Shown: positions 45,301-58,922, counted from the stretch's first letter. The stretch: 64,000 nucleotides of DNA from Ursus arctos (GCF_023065955.2 NW_026622808.1:35476475-35540474), one strand, 5' to 3'. The notes: generated by a model from the letters alone, not told the origin. Made by a program: numbers and translations.

Positions 45301-48300
45301 TGCTTGGACTCTCCCTCCCTTCCAGACCTTTCTGGGAGGTTCCCACTGGGAGAGTCTGGAGCTTACCCAGGATGCCACCACCCCCTCTCTCTATGCCTGG
45401 GAGATGCCCCGTGCCAGCTGAACCTGTCGCCCCCCCCCCCCCCCGCAGGGGAACGCTTGGGAGGGTGCTCGGGCTGTGTGTGGCTGCCCCAGCGGGCCAT
45501 CGGGGGTGCGGGCCACCCACATTTGCTCCAGCAGTTGCTGGATGGTCAGGTACGCCCAGAGTCTCTCCATGAAGCTGTGGAAGATGTACTTGGGGCTCTG
45601 GAACTCCTTCTCCTGCTCCGCCACTCTGGACTCCGTTTGGAAGGTGATGTTCTGCATGTGCTAGAAAAAGGGGCCCAGCCCGGGCAGGAGCAGTGAGGGC
45701 CTGCTGGCCACGCCTGGCCTGGAGCTCCCCGGCACTCCCACGGGAAACCTGGTTGGATTGGGGCAGTCCCCAGGAATTGGCTGCCAGCACCGCATTTCCT
45801 TTGAGTAGGGTGGAGGGTGGGGAGGGAGTCTGGGGCACCAGACCCAGTCACAGAGCCTCCCAGGATGAGAAGGAGGTGGGGTAAAAGGTTGCAAATTCTC
45901 CAAGGGCAACATGGCAGGCACAGAGCCCGGAGCTCAGGTCAGACTGACTGTTCCAGAGAAAGGGAAATGAGAATGGAATCCGAACCCCCGGCCAGAGTAG
46001 AAACAGCAGTGGGAAGGAAGGGCAAATGCAGTGTGGGGGCAGAAAGGGGCCCCAGAGGCATTCCACACTCATCCCAAAGATGGAGACTGGGGACCAAGAG
46101 GGAAGAGCCTTCTCCAGGAGTCAGTGGCAGAGCTGAGGGGAGAACTCAGGTGTCCTGGCCCTGATAGGGCTTGGGGCCCCAACTGCCCCAACCAGCTACC
46201 CCCTGCCCAAGCTGGTGCCCTCTGTGGGGCTGGGCCTGGTGGGACGGTGGCAGTAAGGCAGGCGCCAAGCTCTGGGTGGACTGCTGCTTCCTTCCCCAGG
46301 GAAGGGTCTTCTGGCCTTGGGATGCCCTGCCCGCAGTCTGGGAAGCGGGTCCGGGGACAGAGGAACCCCGCCCTCTCTCACCACCACTCCACACAGCGGC
46401 CGAAGACCTTACCATGGCTCAGATCCCACCACCCCTGCTGGGACCACCTCCTCTGTCGCTCACCCGCAGCCTGGTTTCCCAGAACTGCCACATGCAGGCC
46501 ACCTGCACGAATTTTGCCCTGTCCACACACACACAGCGATTTGTTTGATGGTTTTCGTTAAATGAACTTTAAATAGACAAATACTATTTCTTTGGCCTCG
46601 TTCCAAGCAATCCTACCCGCAAAAATCTTAGGTCTGGCGTTCAAGTTATATTTTTCAGGAGACATGTTACAATAAATACACAACTACTGAAACAAAGACA
46701 CGTTTGTGAACTACCTTGAGTCACCCCGAGTTCTGCACTTTGGGAACCCCTGGCCTTCAGGTTAATATTAGCAGCTAATGTGAATGGAGTGTTTACACTG
46801 GGACCAGACATTAATCCCCACAGCAGCCTTACAAGGGTGGTAGGTGACCCATTCTGATTTCTGCACAGGAGGAAACTGAGGCACAGGGAGATTAGGATGT
46901 GGCAGAGCTGGGTTTGAACGCAGGCAGGCTGGCCACAGGGCATGCGCTGCCCATCACGATACTCAGCTACTTTCTCTGAGGCAAGGCCCCGCCCCCCTAC
47001 CCCAGTGCCCCCGACTCACCCACCTGCTGTTCTTCCCACACATGCTGCCTGCTTGCCATGCAAGCCCAGAACATTCCTCTATCATGCCACCATCTCTACC
47101 ACCTCCTACTCATCCTTCAGGCTCAGCTGGGCCTCCTTCAGGGAGCCCTCCCTGATTCTCAGACCAGGTTTGGGTTCCCAGTGCTGCTCCTCTGAGGCCC
47201 CGGGTTTATCCTGTCAGGGACATCCCACGCTGCAGCTCCCTGTTTGTGTGATGATTTACCTGCATTGTCTCTCCTGGGAGGATAGTATCCCCAGGGCCTA
47301 GAGAAGAACCTAGCACAGAGCAGGTGCTGTTTCTCTCCGTGGAATGAGAGGGTCTCCTGTGGCACAGAGGCAGGGAAGGCCGGGCAGCAACGGGCACCAC
47401 GTGGGGAGCCGGGCTCTTGACCTGGCTGCAGTGGGGCCCGAGGCAAGTTGTCTGCCCTGCCTGGATCTCAGCCTGGTCATCTGTGAAATGGGAGCAGTCT
47501 CCACTGCCCGATAGCAACCTCCGAGGCCCGGTGTGAGGACAGGAGGGCATTCCAAGCACCTGGTGCTCTCAGAACCAGCAGCACACAGGCTGACTGCTGA
47601 GTGTCACCTCCAAGCGGCAGAGAGCACCCCGTGACTTGCGCAAGGTCAGCTGCTGGAGCCCTGCCGGGCTGGGCTTTGAACCCAGCCCCTCTGACTGCCT
47701 GCCCAGCGGCCCCTCCCCTGCAGAGCGGCTGGCCCCACTCACCAGCTGCCCCCTGACTTTAGCTGAGAGCACATCAGGGCTCTGGTCCCGGAGCTTGCCG
47801 GCCACGACGATCTCGGAGCCTTTGAAGAGCAGCCGGAAGTTGTCCTGCGAGACCTCCTCCACCACATTGCTGGGGTACTCAAAGGTCACTGCTGTCAGCA
47901 ATGGGTTGGCCACTTCCTGGTAGAAGTCCTGCAAGGTGGGGGGGCGTCACGAGTGCCGGGCTGGGGTCTGCCCGCCTCCGTCATGCAGCCCACTGGGGGC
48001 CCTCTTCCACCTGGAGCTGCAGGGCGGAGTCCGAGTCCTCATAGATGCGCCGAGCCAGGCCGCCGTTGTCCAGCGCCAGCTTCTCCAGGAAGGCATAGCT
48101 GACGTCGAAGCCAAAGCCCAGGCAGAAGAGGCTGTACTGGCCATCTATAGCTTCCTTCACGTTCCTCTGGATCCTTGCAGGGTTGGTCTCCCCTGGACCC
48201 AGCGGTGTGGGAAGGGGGAGTGAGGAAACAGTGAGTGGTTCAATGATATTTCTGGAATCTCAGAGCCAGAGGGGCCTCGGATACGGCCCCCACCCCCACC

Positions 48301-51300
48301 TCGGGTCCCACGGCAAGCCGGGGGACAGCCCCGGAGTTGCTGGCGGTGCCCTCACCCATGGTGGGGTCGCCGTCGGTGAGCAGGATGATGAGGGAGACGG
48401 TCCCCTCCGGCATCAGCTCTTCCTGTTTGGCACTGTTCAGCAGCTGCACGGCCATCAGCACCGCATGGTTGATGTCGGTCCCTGGGGGACACGTACTCTC
48501 AGGGTGGCGACTTCCAGCCCAGGTCCCCAGGCTGGGCTTGCTGCGCCGGAAGCCCCCACACTGCAGGGCCCCAGAGGTGCTCACCTCCGTGGGCCTGGAT
48601 GCCGGCAGCATAGCTCCTGGCCTGGTTCACGTTCTCAGCCGAGGCCGGCACCAGCAAGGGCTTCCACTGGGCTGCATCCCCGCTGAAGCTGATAAGGTTG
48701 AACTGGTCGTTGGGGCTGAGGTCATCCAGGATCTTGATTAAGGCTTCCCGGGTCTGGGCAGGAGGGTGGGAGACTCAGGAGGGTGTCCGAGTGGGGCCTC
48801 CCTGGGGCTCACGTGTACTTGGATGGCATACCCGGGCTCCCACGGTCAGTGCTCTAGGGGCAGGCCCTGCCCACACTCTGGCCAATCTCAACCCCTAGGT
48901 GCCCCCTACCCGGGAAGATGGAGGAAGGAGAGTGCCTCCTGGACCAGAGCCAATGGAGTGAGGCATGTGTGAGTTTCCAGGGCTGTTCCCTTCCCCAGAG
49001 GGACCCACCTGCTGCATCTTCCTGCCACTCATGGAGCTGCTTTTGTCAATGACAAAGATCACATTCTTGGGTATTGTTGGTAGGCCCTCGGGGGCAAAGT
49101 AGTGCACAAAGTAGCCATTCTCGATCTGTGATCAGAGTGAAACAAACAGAGGTAATGAGAGCTGCAGACCTGCCCTGCCCCGGACCAGCCTTCGCACCGT
49201 AATCCTTAGGTTCCTCTCTTCACGCAGCCGGCTCCGTCTCTGTTCCACTGCTGACCTCCCCAAAGCTTCACCATCTTCAACGGCTCAGTCCAGCCCGTCT
49301 CTTGCCTTCCCTGCTCACGCGAGTGGCCCACTAGAACTCTGCCCCACTTTATCTCCTATTTGTTTTAGTACTTGGGGCAACTTATTCTAAAAAGTTTAGA
49401 CATAACAAACCTGAAATCCATCAGAAGAGTGAAGACTTTAAAAACAAGGTTCATCAAAGGTGTAAAGGGAAAGCACATGATGCCAGAAACTTGTGTGAAA
49501 AAAGCTACTGCCACTGAGCATAAAACTGAACTGTGAGCCTGCTGGCAGCCAAGGCAATAAGGGAAATCCTACAGGGCATCTCTTTAGCAGAGGTGAAACT
49601 TTTGTGCCTCCAAGACAAAATTGTTTCAGGAACAACATAACAAAATCGCTTGTTTTCAGTCTGTGCTGCCACTGGTTCACCCTGATAAGTAGGGGCAGTT
49701 ATTTTGCCTTTCCTTCCAGAACATGCAAGCTCAGGCCTTTGAGCATGGATGGATTTTCTAGTTGCCCTACTCTCGTCTTAGAGCCCACACACCTGAATGG
49801 AGCCCCCGGAGCTGGTCCGGTTCACATCATAGCGGACGATGAAGTTGCCATCCAGGACTGTGTCCTGCTGCCCTGATGACTTTTGCTGGGAGAGCATGGG
49901 CTTGAATTGGATGTGAGCCTGGGGAAGGACAGGAGGTATTTGGGAGAAGCCCATGGTCACCCCCACCCCCCATCTGAAGCAAGAATTCCAGGATGCAGGG
50001 AACGTTCTCTGAGGCCCAGCTGTTGGAGAGACTGCCTCCATACAGGGGAGTGGGAGCTGTGCGAGCAGAAGCTGGGCTGAGGATGTGCAGGATCCAGTTG
50101 GCGGCCCCTCCCTGCTGTGGGGCCCTCACTCCAGCTCCTCCCCACCGTCCTCTCCCCAACTCAGGCTTCACACCAGCACCCAGCAGGCTTCTCTAGGCCT
50201 TGTCCTCTACTTCTGCCACATAGCAGCATGGACACGGACCTCTGAAGTCCCTCCAGCTCAGAGAGTCTGCCCAATTATCTCACTCTCTGGACAGACTCAT
50301 ACGGCTGGCCTGACAACAGATCCTTGGGACCCTTGCCCGCCAACCGTGGCAGGCCCACCTTGGTCTTGTTCTGCGAGACGGTGAGGGCGTCTGCCAGTTC
50401 GTTGGTCATGAAGGTGCTCTCTGTCTCCAGAAAGCTGATGCCCTGAGGCTCGAAGATGTGAATGTCCATCTGGAGGCAAGAAGTGGGTCACTGGGTCGGC
50501 CAGGAGCTGGGGCTGGGTCTTGCAGGAGGCAGAGGGGGAAGGAGGGGCTGCCCTCAGCAGAGCAGGTGTCTTCCTGGAGGCCTCCCGGGAGCAGGCAGTG
50601 CCAGTACCTGTAGGTGCTTGACCAGCTGCTGGGGCTGGACTTTCAGCAGCAGCTCATACGCTCCCAGATGCCGCTTGAGCAGTTCCTCATACACCAGCTC
50701 GAAGGTGACCTTGGCAGCGGGAGCCACACTGACTGACACCTGGAACTGCTCCGTCTTTCTTCCGGCAGCCCTAGGGGAGGACAGCATCAGGTCTGCCCCT
50801 CCAGGCCAGGAAGGGTATGGCCACTGGAAGCTGGAGAGGGTCTGCAGGGCTGAAGGCAGGGGCACCCCCAGCCCCACCGCCACTGGGGTCCCTCCCCCCA
50901 CCATCTTTGGCTCACTTGACAAGGCCAGCACTCTCTCCCCTGGCCACAGCTGCGCTGTACTGCTCCTGAGCTGCAGCCTTCTTCTTGATGATGCCTGGGT
51001 AGGTCACTCCTTCGATGATCCTGGGGCAGGATGGCTGGAGTTGTGGAGGGCCTGATAGGAGCTGGCCACTCCAATCCCACCTCCTCCAGGGAGCCTCTCC
51101 AGACTCGATGTGCCTCTTAACAGACTGACTCCTACCTTCGCCTGAGCCCACCCATTTGTTTATTAATTATTTATTTATTTAAAAGATTTTATTTATTTAT
51201 TTGAGAGCGAGCGAGCGCACGCACACAGCAGAGGGAGAGGAAGAAGCAGGCCCCCTGCTGAGCAGGGAACCCCACTTGGGACTTGATCCCAGGATGCTTG

Positions 51301-54300
51301 GGATCATGACCTGAGTCGAAGGCAGACGCTTAACTGACTGAACCACCCAGGCACCCAGCCTACCCATTTATTATGTACTTACTGTATACAAGCCTCTGTG
51401 CAGGGCCCAGATGAGGGTGGCGGGCCTCTGCAAGCTATGCCAGGCTTCTATCTACCCTGCGGCACGTGCAGTGTTGATAAACATGCATTGACTGAACCAA
51501 TGGGGGAGGAAGGCTGCAGAGGAGGTGGGACGGAGAGAAACGCCGGCCTCCACCCTTGCAGTCTGGCCCCACATTCCGGCTTGCCCACTCTCACAGACTC
51601 ACAGCCTGCTCCCAGAGGAGCTGGTCAGTCACCAGCAAGCGCTTTCCAGGGCGCACGTGTGCCCAGCCTTGTGTGCAGCGGTGTGGGGCAGGCGGAGGGA
51701 TAGGGGTGTGCTGGGCTCCCAGGCCCGTGGGAAGCACAGGTCTGAAAGGCTCTGATCCCTCTCCCCTGCAGCTGTCCCCTCTTCCTGCCAGCACGCGGCA
51801 GGGCCCTCTGCACAGAGGTTGGCCTCTGGGGAAGTGGGTCTTGGACAACTGGTGGACAGGATTTCCAGGGGGGTGGACACAATCCTAATGGCTATTCTTT
51901 GGGACTAGAAAGAACTGCCAGGGCTTTTCCTCTGGAAGAGGAACTCTCCAGACCCTCCTTGTGAGGTGAGCAGCGATGTGTCAGTGAACCTAGTCTGCTC
52001 CACCTGGGATGGCATGAGAGGGTGAGAGTGTGCAGGGATGGGCAGGGAGGGTGTAGCCAGGGCATTAGGACCTGGTGTCCCTCCTCCCCACCTTTCTGAC
52101 CTTCCTGGTCATACTCCGGGCAGGGATGTGGCTCCTGAGTGGGCCACAGGGCTCCTCCTCCCAGATGCCCAGCTGGGGTTCCCCGCCAGGTCAGAGAGCA
52201 GGGCACCCTGCCCCCTGCTTCCCCATCTCCGGCGGCAACACCATCTACACCCAGAGAGGGGTGCTGGCCCTGGGCTCTCAGCACATGCCATGCACCCAGA
52301 GGCTGCTGGCCTTGGCCCCCTGTGGGAGGCCAGGTGTACCCTGTGGCACTCACGCAGCCAGTCTGGTGACACAGGCCTGGCTCCAGGGTTAGGAGAAGCA
52401 GGGGCTGCTGATGGCGTGGCAGGGAGCAAGGAAGAAGCCACCACAGGGACGCAGGCCCCACTGCAGGTTTTCAGAGGTCTCAGGGTAGTCTGGGGACCCC
52501 AGCTGAGAGAAGCTTGCTCTCAGCCCCATCCATCGCCCTCCCTGCATTGCTGGGATCAGCGTCTCTCTGGCCTGCCCTCAACCACTGCCTCTCCCGCGGG
52601 TCAGGACAGATGGAGAGGGTTCTCATGCATTTAGCAAACATTGCAAAGGAGTCGGGAAAGGTGGGGGAGGACGGGAGAGGACAAGGTGAGGATCAGCCCT
52701 GAGCCACAGAGTCCACAGAAATCCTAGGGGCCTCCCCATGCGGCTTCTGGCCCAGAGCAGAAATGCCCTCTGTGATGTCCCTGGTGGGAGGGAGGGGACA
52801 AGCTGGCTTAGAACTTCCTGTGACAGAGATCCCCCTCCTCGAGGCATTGCTCCATTGTGAAGCAGCCCAGGAGTTAGGAAGTCGGCTGTATTCTGAGCTG
52901 GACTCCGCCTTTTGTGACTCCCTCCTGCCTGGGCCTGCCCGCAGGATGCCCCAACTGTGCCCTTCAGAGGCAAAGACACCAAGATGCTGTGGTTCTCCAT
53001 CTGTCACCTGGGCAGGTTGGTGGATGGTGGATGGCGGGAGGGATAAACGGAAAGATGGATGGTGGGATGGATGGATGGAGGGAGGGATGGAGGGAGGGAT
53101 GGAGGGAGGGATGGATGGATGGAGGGAGAGATGGAGGGATGGATGGAGGGAGGGAGGGAGGAAGGGAGGGAGGGACGGATGGCAGCAGGGATGGGTGGAT
53201 AGAGGGATGGAACATCCCTGAGAATGCGTGAAGTTCATGGGTAAAGCCTCTGGTTCCTTGTATTGCCTACAGGCAGAGCACACATGCCTAAGGCATCCAT
53301 CCCGGCTCACCTCACATCAGGAAGAGGGTCGCTCTTCCTGACAGGGTGTCGCCAGGGAAGAGGGTGTCATGGTGCTGGGTGGGAGGAGCATGATGGGGAA
53401 GAGGGCGGGAAGGCACCTACATGGAGAAGTTGGTGATGAAGGCTCTCCTGGGCAGCTCCACCTGGAAAGTGGCCTTCTGCATCGTATCGGCCTTGTTGAC
53501 CACCCTGCTGGTGACGACAGTGTGGGCAAATCTGGACGAGACCTTGGAGTCCACGGTGAGGCTGTAGATGTCTATGTCATTCTGGACCAGGGAAGGGGGA
53601 GGAGGTGGGACTGTTTCAATGCCACCCCAGCTTAAGATGACATTCTTTAAGAGGGGACCCTGCCCTGGTCCCCGACCCCGACTGAACCACAACCAAGCCT
53701 CCGGCCAAACCCCGTGAGGCATTTCACGTGTGAACGCTGGTCTCACAGCAGAGGGAGCTGCGTGCTTCGTCCCCCACCCTTAAGGGCTACGGCGCTGGAG
53801 CCTGAGCCCCAGCGTGTCTCGGAGGCCACTCTGACTTTCTCCTCAGGCAGGAGGCCCCAGCGGGGTCAGGCAGCTTCACATTTGATCTTAGCTCTGCCCA
53901 GTAAAATGGTAGTGAACAAAGTTCTATGATTTCTGGTGACCTTGGCCTCCAAAGAAACTGAAAAGAAGCTCTTACCTCCCACCAGATGCTTACAGGAGCT
54001 GGGGGAACTCAGAGGAGACAAGGGCCCAGTCTCTACTGGGACCCTTCCTCTTTGCCCCCTTGGCCCTGCAGCCCTGGACCCTCCCCAGGCACATGTTCCT
54101 CTCCTCCAGGTCTGCAGTTCCCCAGGAAGGATGCATGCACACCTGCAGCCTTGCACACCTGCTGTCTGCACATGGCGTGTTCAGGTGCACACGCAGCTTA
54201 GCACCGAGGCGCGTGACAGGCCAGGTGACTTGTGGGGTGTCTGCTCGGTGGCAGGCACTGTACAGAGTTTTTTCTGGATATTGCAGGTTAGATCTTCACA

Positions 54301-54776
54301 ACAAAGCTCGGAATACCTTTTCTTTTTACCATTTTACAGATGAGGAAACCGACAGAGAGAGCATAAATAACTCCTCCGAGGCCGCTCAGCCAGGGGGAGG
54401 GAGAGCTGGGCTCATGACGCCCATTCCCACCCACTCCACCCTCTGCCGGCCCCCAGCAGCAGCTGGCGGGGCCGCATGCCTCCCTGTAAAATGGGAATGG
54501 GGTCTCCCTCCTATCAAATGTGAGAGCAGCCATACAGCCCCAGGCCAGTGCCTGGCGGATGGTCGGCACGTCTTTGCACACACACTGATCCACCCTCACT
54601 GGGCCGCACATGCTTGCACACACACAGGCTCTCCTTGTTAATCAGCTCACGCCACTCCCGCTCAGGCCCCCACGGACACCCGTTACCTTTCGGGCAGTGG
54701 TCATGTGGAGGGCAGCCAGCAGCAAGAGCAGCAGCAGCGAGATGCCACAGGTGCGGCCAGGGGCTGAAGTCTTCAT
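39319..54776 (-). CDS. ITIH4: Inter-alpha-trypsin inhibitor heavy chain 4 (24 coding exons)
   Basis: Plasma kallikrein-sensitive, IL-6-inducible acute-phase glycoprotein made in liver. Unlike ITIH1-3 it is not linked to bikunin. The joined frame is 924 codons plus stop, close to the 930 residues of human. It has a signal peptide (about 1-28, poly-leucine core), a VIT domain starting at the second exon, and a von Willebrand A domain with an intact MIDAS DKSSS at 279-283. After the A domain come a variable linker and a C-terminal domain ending SCWSIEL. The DPHF motif is absent, and so is the CPTC motif of ITIH1 and ITIH3. Sequons NKT, NRTS and NIT are visible. There is no counterpart to the 21-nt KRQ exon 2 of its paralogues. 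The start is the first ATG of the signal-peptide exon. It converges on ITIH3 and lies downstream of MUSTN1 on the same strand. Confidence 0.95.
41390..41525 (-). repeat. MIR SINE remnant in ITIH4 intron 21
   Basis: Reversed MIR core with 'gacgaaacaagctcagagaggg', 'gcctgcccagggtcacaca' and 'cagagctagctccaaacc'. Confidence 0.8.
43850..43969 (-). repeat. MIR-like SINE next to ITIH4 exon 17
   Basis: The stretch 'cttgaggaaatgagaccctc', 'agagggtcagaaagtggctt' follows the reversed MIR core (gaggaaactgaggctcagagaggttaagt-type). It runs right up to the splice donor of ITIH4 exon 17 at 43970, and may continue into the exon. Confidence 0.65.
45430..45444. repeat. 15-nt C tract (G tract in the ITIH4 transcript)
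   Basis: Fifteen C in a row lie in ITIH4 intron 12, about 80 nt downstream of the exon 12 donor on the transcribed strand. In the RNA this is a G15 run, which can act as an intronic G-run splicing enhancer or form a quadruplex. Length may vary between individuals or be an assembly guess. Confidence 0.9.
46770..46935 (-). repeat. MIR SINE remnant in ITIH4 intron 11
   Basis: Clear reversed MIR: 'ccccacagcagccttacaag', 'ttctgcacaggaggaaactg', 'aggcacagggagattaggat', 'agagctgggtttgaacgcag'. The rest of this 2-kb intron (45661-47742) holds no recognised gene. Confidence 0.88.
51158..51356 (-). mobile_element. CanSINE in ITIH4 intron 2
   Basis: Reversed CanSINE head 'gaaccacccaggcaccc' on the right; body blocks 'gatcatgacctgagtcg' and 'aggcagacgcttaactg'; a T-rich (TTTA)n tail on the left. 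Flanking duplication: 'agcccacccattt' at 51145-51157 against 'agcctacccattt' at 51357-51369. Confidence 0.93.
53022..53212. repeat. (GGAT/GGAG)n tetranucleotide array
   Basis: About 190 bp of GGAT and GGAG units with short interruptions lie in ITIH4 intron 2, 209 bp past the exon 2 donor on the transcript. On the minus strand it gives repetitive [14 protein letters not shown] frames that are not genes. Confidence 0.95.
54240..54420 (-). repeat. MIR SINE remnant in ITIH4 intron 1
   Basis: Reversed MIR: 'ggtggcaggcactgtaca', 'gttagatcttcacaacaaagc', 'ccattttacagatgaggaaac', 'ctcctccgaggccgctcag'. Confidence 0.88.
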
Positions 54777-54827
54777 TTTGGCTCCAGTGTGTGGCAGGTT
54801 GCTTCTGAACTTGAGAGGATACGGGGA

Positions 54828-54880
54828 ATGAATTAATAACAAGCTCACTGTCCCACCCCTCTGGGGGCGGCTTCTGGGAA
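54828..54880 (-). promoter_or_regulatory. ITIH4: ITIH4 promoter: HNF1-like site and STAT3-type acute-phase element
   Basis: Read on the minus strand, TTCCCAGAA (54880-54872) is a textbook STAT3 element of the type found in type II acute-phase genes, about 100 bp before the start codon. Closer in, GTTATTAATTCAT (54840-54828) matches the HNF1 palindrome at most positions. Together they fit a liver gene induced by IL-6, which is known for ITIH4. The motifs are seen; their use is inferred. Confidence 0.62.
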
Positions 54881-54899
54881 GTTGGGATCTCCAAGCCAA

Positions 54900-57150
54900 A
54901 AACTGGAGTAGCCTCAGCTAAGCAAACAGTGAATGTCCTGTAGACCTTGGCTGGGGACAGGAACACGTACTGAAAAGAGTCAGGCTCAGGTGGAAATTGG
55001 GTATGGCTTCCCTTCTGAAAGGTCTAGAATCATCCCAGGCCACTGGCAACCCCTCTCACCAGCCCTTCCACCAGCGGGCTCCCTAGGCCTGGGAGACACA
55101 ACAGTGAACCAGCCTGCTCTCCATAAGCCCAGCCTGGGAGAAACAGGGATGGCCCAGAATGGGGCTGGCTAGGGAATGGCTTCAGGAGGAAGGTGACCTG
55201 GAGGCCAGCTCCCTGTGACTGGGGGGGGGGAGGGGGTTGCCCTTAAAGGTACTGAGCAGCCCCTGGGGTGTCTGACTGGGGCAAGATCTGCTGGGGCCAG
55301 GGCAGGACAGAGACCCCTTGTTTCTGGGATGAGAGGGGCTGGACCCAGGAGTCCGTCCCCTTCTCTGTGCTTGGGTCCCAGGCTGCTGTTGGGCCCCATT
55401 AATCTAGCTAGGGCTCCTGGTTCAACTCCAGCAAGGCCCCCAGAACGAGACCCGCATCTGGCAATACAAACTGAGAGCCATAAAGATGCCCGCACCTTGT
55501 GGCCCAGAGGTCTCCCTCCAGGGGATTTATTGAGAGGAAAGGATGGAACAGTGTGGCGGTGTGTGCACTTGGGCAGCCCGTGGGGGTCAGTCGTGGAGAG
55601 GGAGCCCATGAGTCATGGCTTGCGTGAGAATGCCGAGCCATCAGGACACCAAGGCAGTGTCACTGTCCTGAGCCCAGACCCGTGGGAGTGTACCGGAGGG
55701 CCTGGGGTAGGATTACTGGTAACTTTTTTCAATTATCCTTTAATAAACTTGAAATCCTTTTGTAACAAATCACAGAGAAGTGAACAAATATCGAGGGATC
55801 TGAAGACAGCTGGTGCTTGTGTCCCTGGCAGTTCTGGGAAAGCCCAGTTCCTGAGTCTGGCCATGGATAAGGTCGAGTTGCTTCAGCAGTGTGGCCTGGT
55901 GCCAAACCCTGGGTGGAGGAGGGAGGATGGTTTGGTGACACTGGGTGGGGTGGGGGGGGTGAGTGGAGCACAGCAGCCATTCTGGGGGCCCACACAAGGT
56001 TCTGAGGCAGTGACTGGCCCCCGGGGGTCTCCTCCATCAAGGCCAGCAGCATCCAGCCCTGGGGAAAGGGCAGCAGACGCTCTGGCGCTATCTCCGGCTG
56101 TCAGTAAATGCTCCCCTTCCTCAGCACGCCTGCAGCCGGGAGCATCTCTACGCAGGTCTATACTGCCTGCCCTTTGGCTTTGAATATGGCTGGGATCATA
56201 CTGGGCTTCACACCCCTTTGGCAATCTGAAAAGAGCCTCCTAAGGAGCACAGCAGGCAGACCCAGGCCCTGTCCCACGGAAGGTCTGCTCCTTGGGCACA
56301 GAGCACAGGCCCTGCCTAGAAGCAGCTAAATAAGGAGGCCGGGCAGGCTGAGAACGTGGGAAAGGCTCCGAGCAGCCAGCCCGACCTGCCTGGGGGACCA
56401 GCTGGCTTCCCTGCAGGCAGCAGCCAAGTCGGGTGCCGCGAGCCCCAGCCCTGCCGGTCCAGCCCGGGCCTCTGCCCATCCCCCGGATGGGCCTCTGCAG
56501 TCCCCTGGATCTGACAGCTCCATGCACACAGGGGACACTGAGGCCTCATGAGCCAAGGAGCTGAGTTCCCATGATGCAGGCAGAGCTGTGGGAGTGGCAG
56601 GGGGGAGGCTCACCCCGAGCCTGGGAGCAGAGCAGCTCAAGAGGTGGACTACCAGTGGCCAGGGAGGGGCCTCGACCTGGCTTTGTCTTTGAAGGGTTAT
56701 GAGCTGGCAAGGAGGTAGTGCAAATGGGTGTGGGGGGGGAAGGGGTCTTTGAGGTCCCTGCTCCCACAGAGCCTTGGAAACATCTTGATGGTTTCTGTGG
56801 CAGGCAGGGTGAGCCTCGGGCCCCCCCGCTGCTTCACTCTGAGCAGTGTTACTGTGGCCTGTTTCATGCAACAGGCTCCAGCTCTAGTCCCTTGTCAGAC
56901 AAGGAGGGGAAACCGAGGCTCAGAAAGGGAGAGACTGGTTTGAAGTCACACAAGAGCTCAGCACCAGGTCTCCACATCCAAGGCTCTTTCTAGCATGTGG
57001 CAGTAGCCATAATAGCACCTGCCTTATTGTCTGGGACCTCCCAAAAGCCCATGAAGGGTACAGAACATGCCCCACACCCTACCCCGCCTGCCCCTCCCCT
57101 ACACTTAGCAGCCATGGCGAGCGATCAACTAACAGCCTCCAAAATGCTGG
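54900..57150. other. ITIH4-MUSTN1 intergenic region
   Basis: GC-rich sequence with no supported exon. The frame of over 300 codons at 55215-56183 lacks any recognisable protein and is judged to be chance. A MIR copy lies at 56850-56985. Confidence 0.65.
56850..56985 (-). repeat. MIR SINE remnant
   Basis: Reversed MIR core: 'agacaaggaggggaaaccga', 'ggctcagaaagggagagact', 'gaagtcacacaagagctcag'. Confidence 0.82.
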
Positions 57151-57168
57151 GGCCACTTGGGCATGCTC

Positions 57169-57174
57169 TTTATT
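57169..57174 (-). terminator. MUSTN1: MUSTN1 poly(A) signal
   Basis: TTTATT on plus equals AATAAA on minus, 174 nt after the MUSTN1 stop codon, so the 3'UTR is about 200 nt. Confidence 0.88.
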
Positions 57175-57347
57175 GGTGTTCCCTGGGTGCTGGTGCACAG
57201 TCCCTGGGCTGAGGGGCCAGGGCTGTGAGGGGCAGGTGGCAGTCCCACAGGCAGCAGGTAAGAGGGTACATTCTGGCATAAGAACGTTTTTGGGAAAGGC
57301 TCCTGCGTCTGGGAGTTGGCAGCGGTGAGAGGAATGGTGCGCATGTC

Positions 57348-58830
<1,483 letters not shown>

Positions 58831-58922
58831 GGTGGGTCCTGTACGAGAGCTGCTGTGAACGCGCTCCTCCGGCAGAGGCAGAAACCGGTGGAAGAGATCA
58901 GAGCCGCGCCAGCCCTCTGGGG

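Larger units (their letters stand above)
39319..54776 (-). other. ITIH4: ITIH4 exon map (coding parts)
   Basis: Coding exons in transcript order: 1 54776-54687; 2 53581-53421; 3 51020-50916; 4 50770-50608; 5 50469-50359; 6 49918-49793; 7 49125-49009; 8 48753-48585; 9 48481-48356; 10 48192-48011; 11 47928-47743; 12 45660-45521; 13 45257-45097; 14 44804-44778; 15 44551-44498; 16 44308-44288; 17 44011-43970; 18 43449-43318; 19 43225-43199; 20 43125-42988; 21 41967-41793; 22 40224-40070; 23 39936-39840; 24 39388-39319. The sum is 2775 nt, 925 codons including stop. Exons 1-13 and 19-24 are firm. Exons 14 and 17 have good splice sites. Exons 15, 16 and the donor of 18 are predictions from phase and splice signals in a poorly conserved linker. 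Confidence 0.82.

Noticed and set aside
45056..45838. 260-codon minus-strand frame
   Set aside because: It reads through ITIH4 exons 12 and 13 and the intron between them. Only the exon parts match the heavy-chain family; the rest is intron.
52693..53310. Frames with serine/proline/isoleucine/histidine repeats
   Set aside because: They are translations of the GGAT/GGAG tetranucleotide array in ITIH4 intron 2.
55215..56183. Long uninterrupted plus-strand frame of over 300 codons between ITIH4 and MUSTN1
   Set aside because: Composition is that of GC-rich noncoding DNA. No recognisable domain, and no splice partner or poly(A) signal tied to it was found. It also overlaps nothing conserved that I know of.
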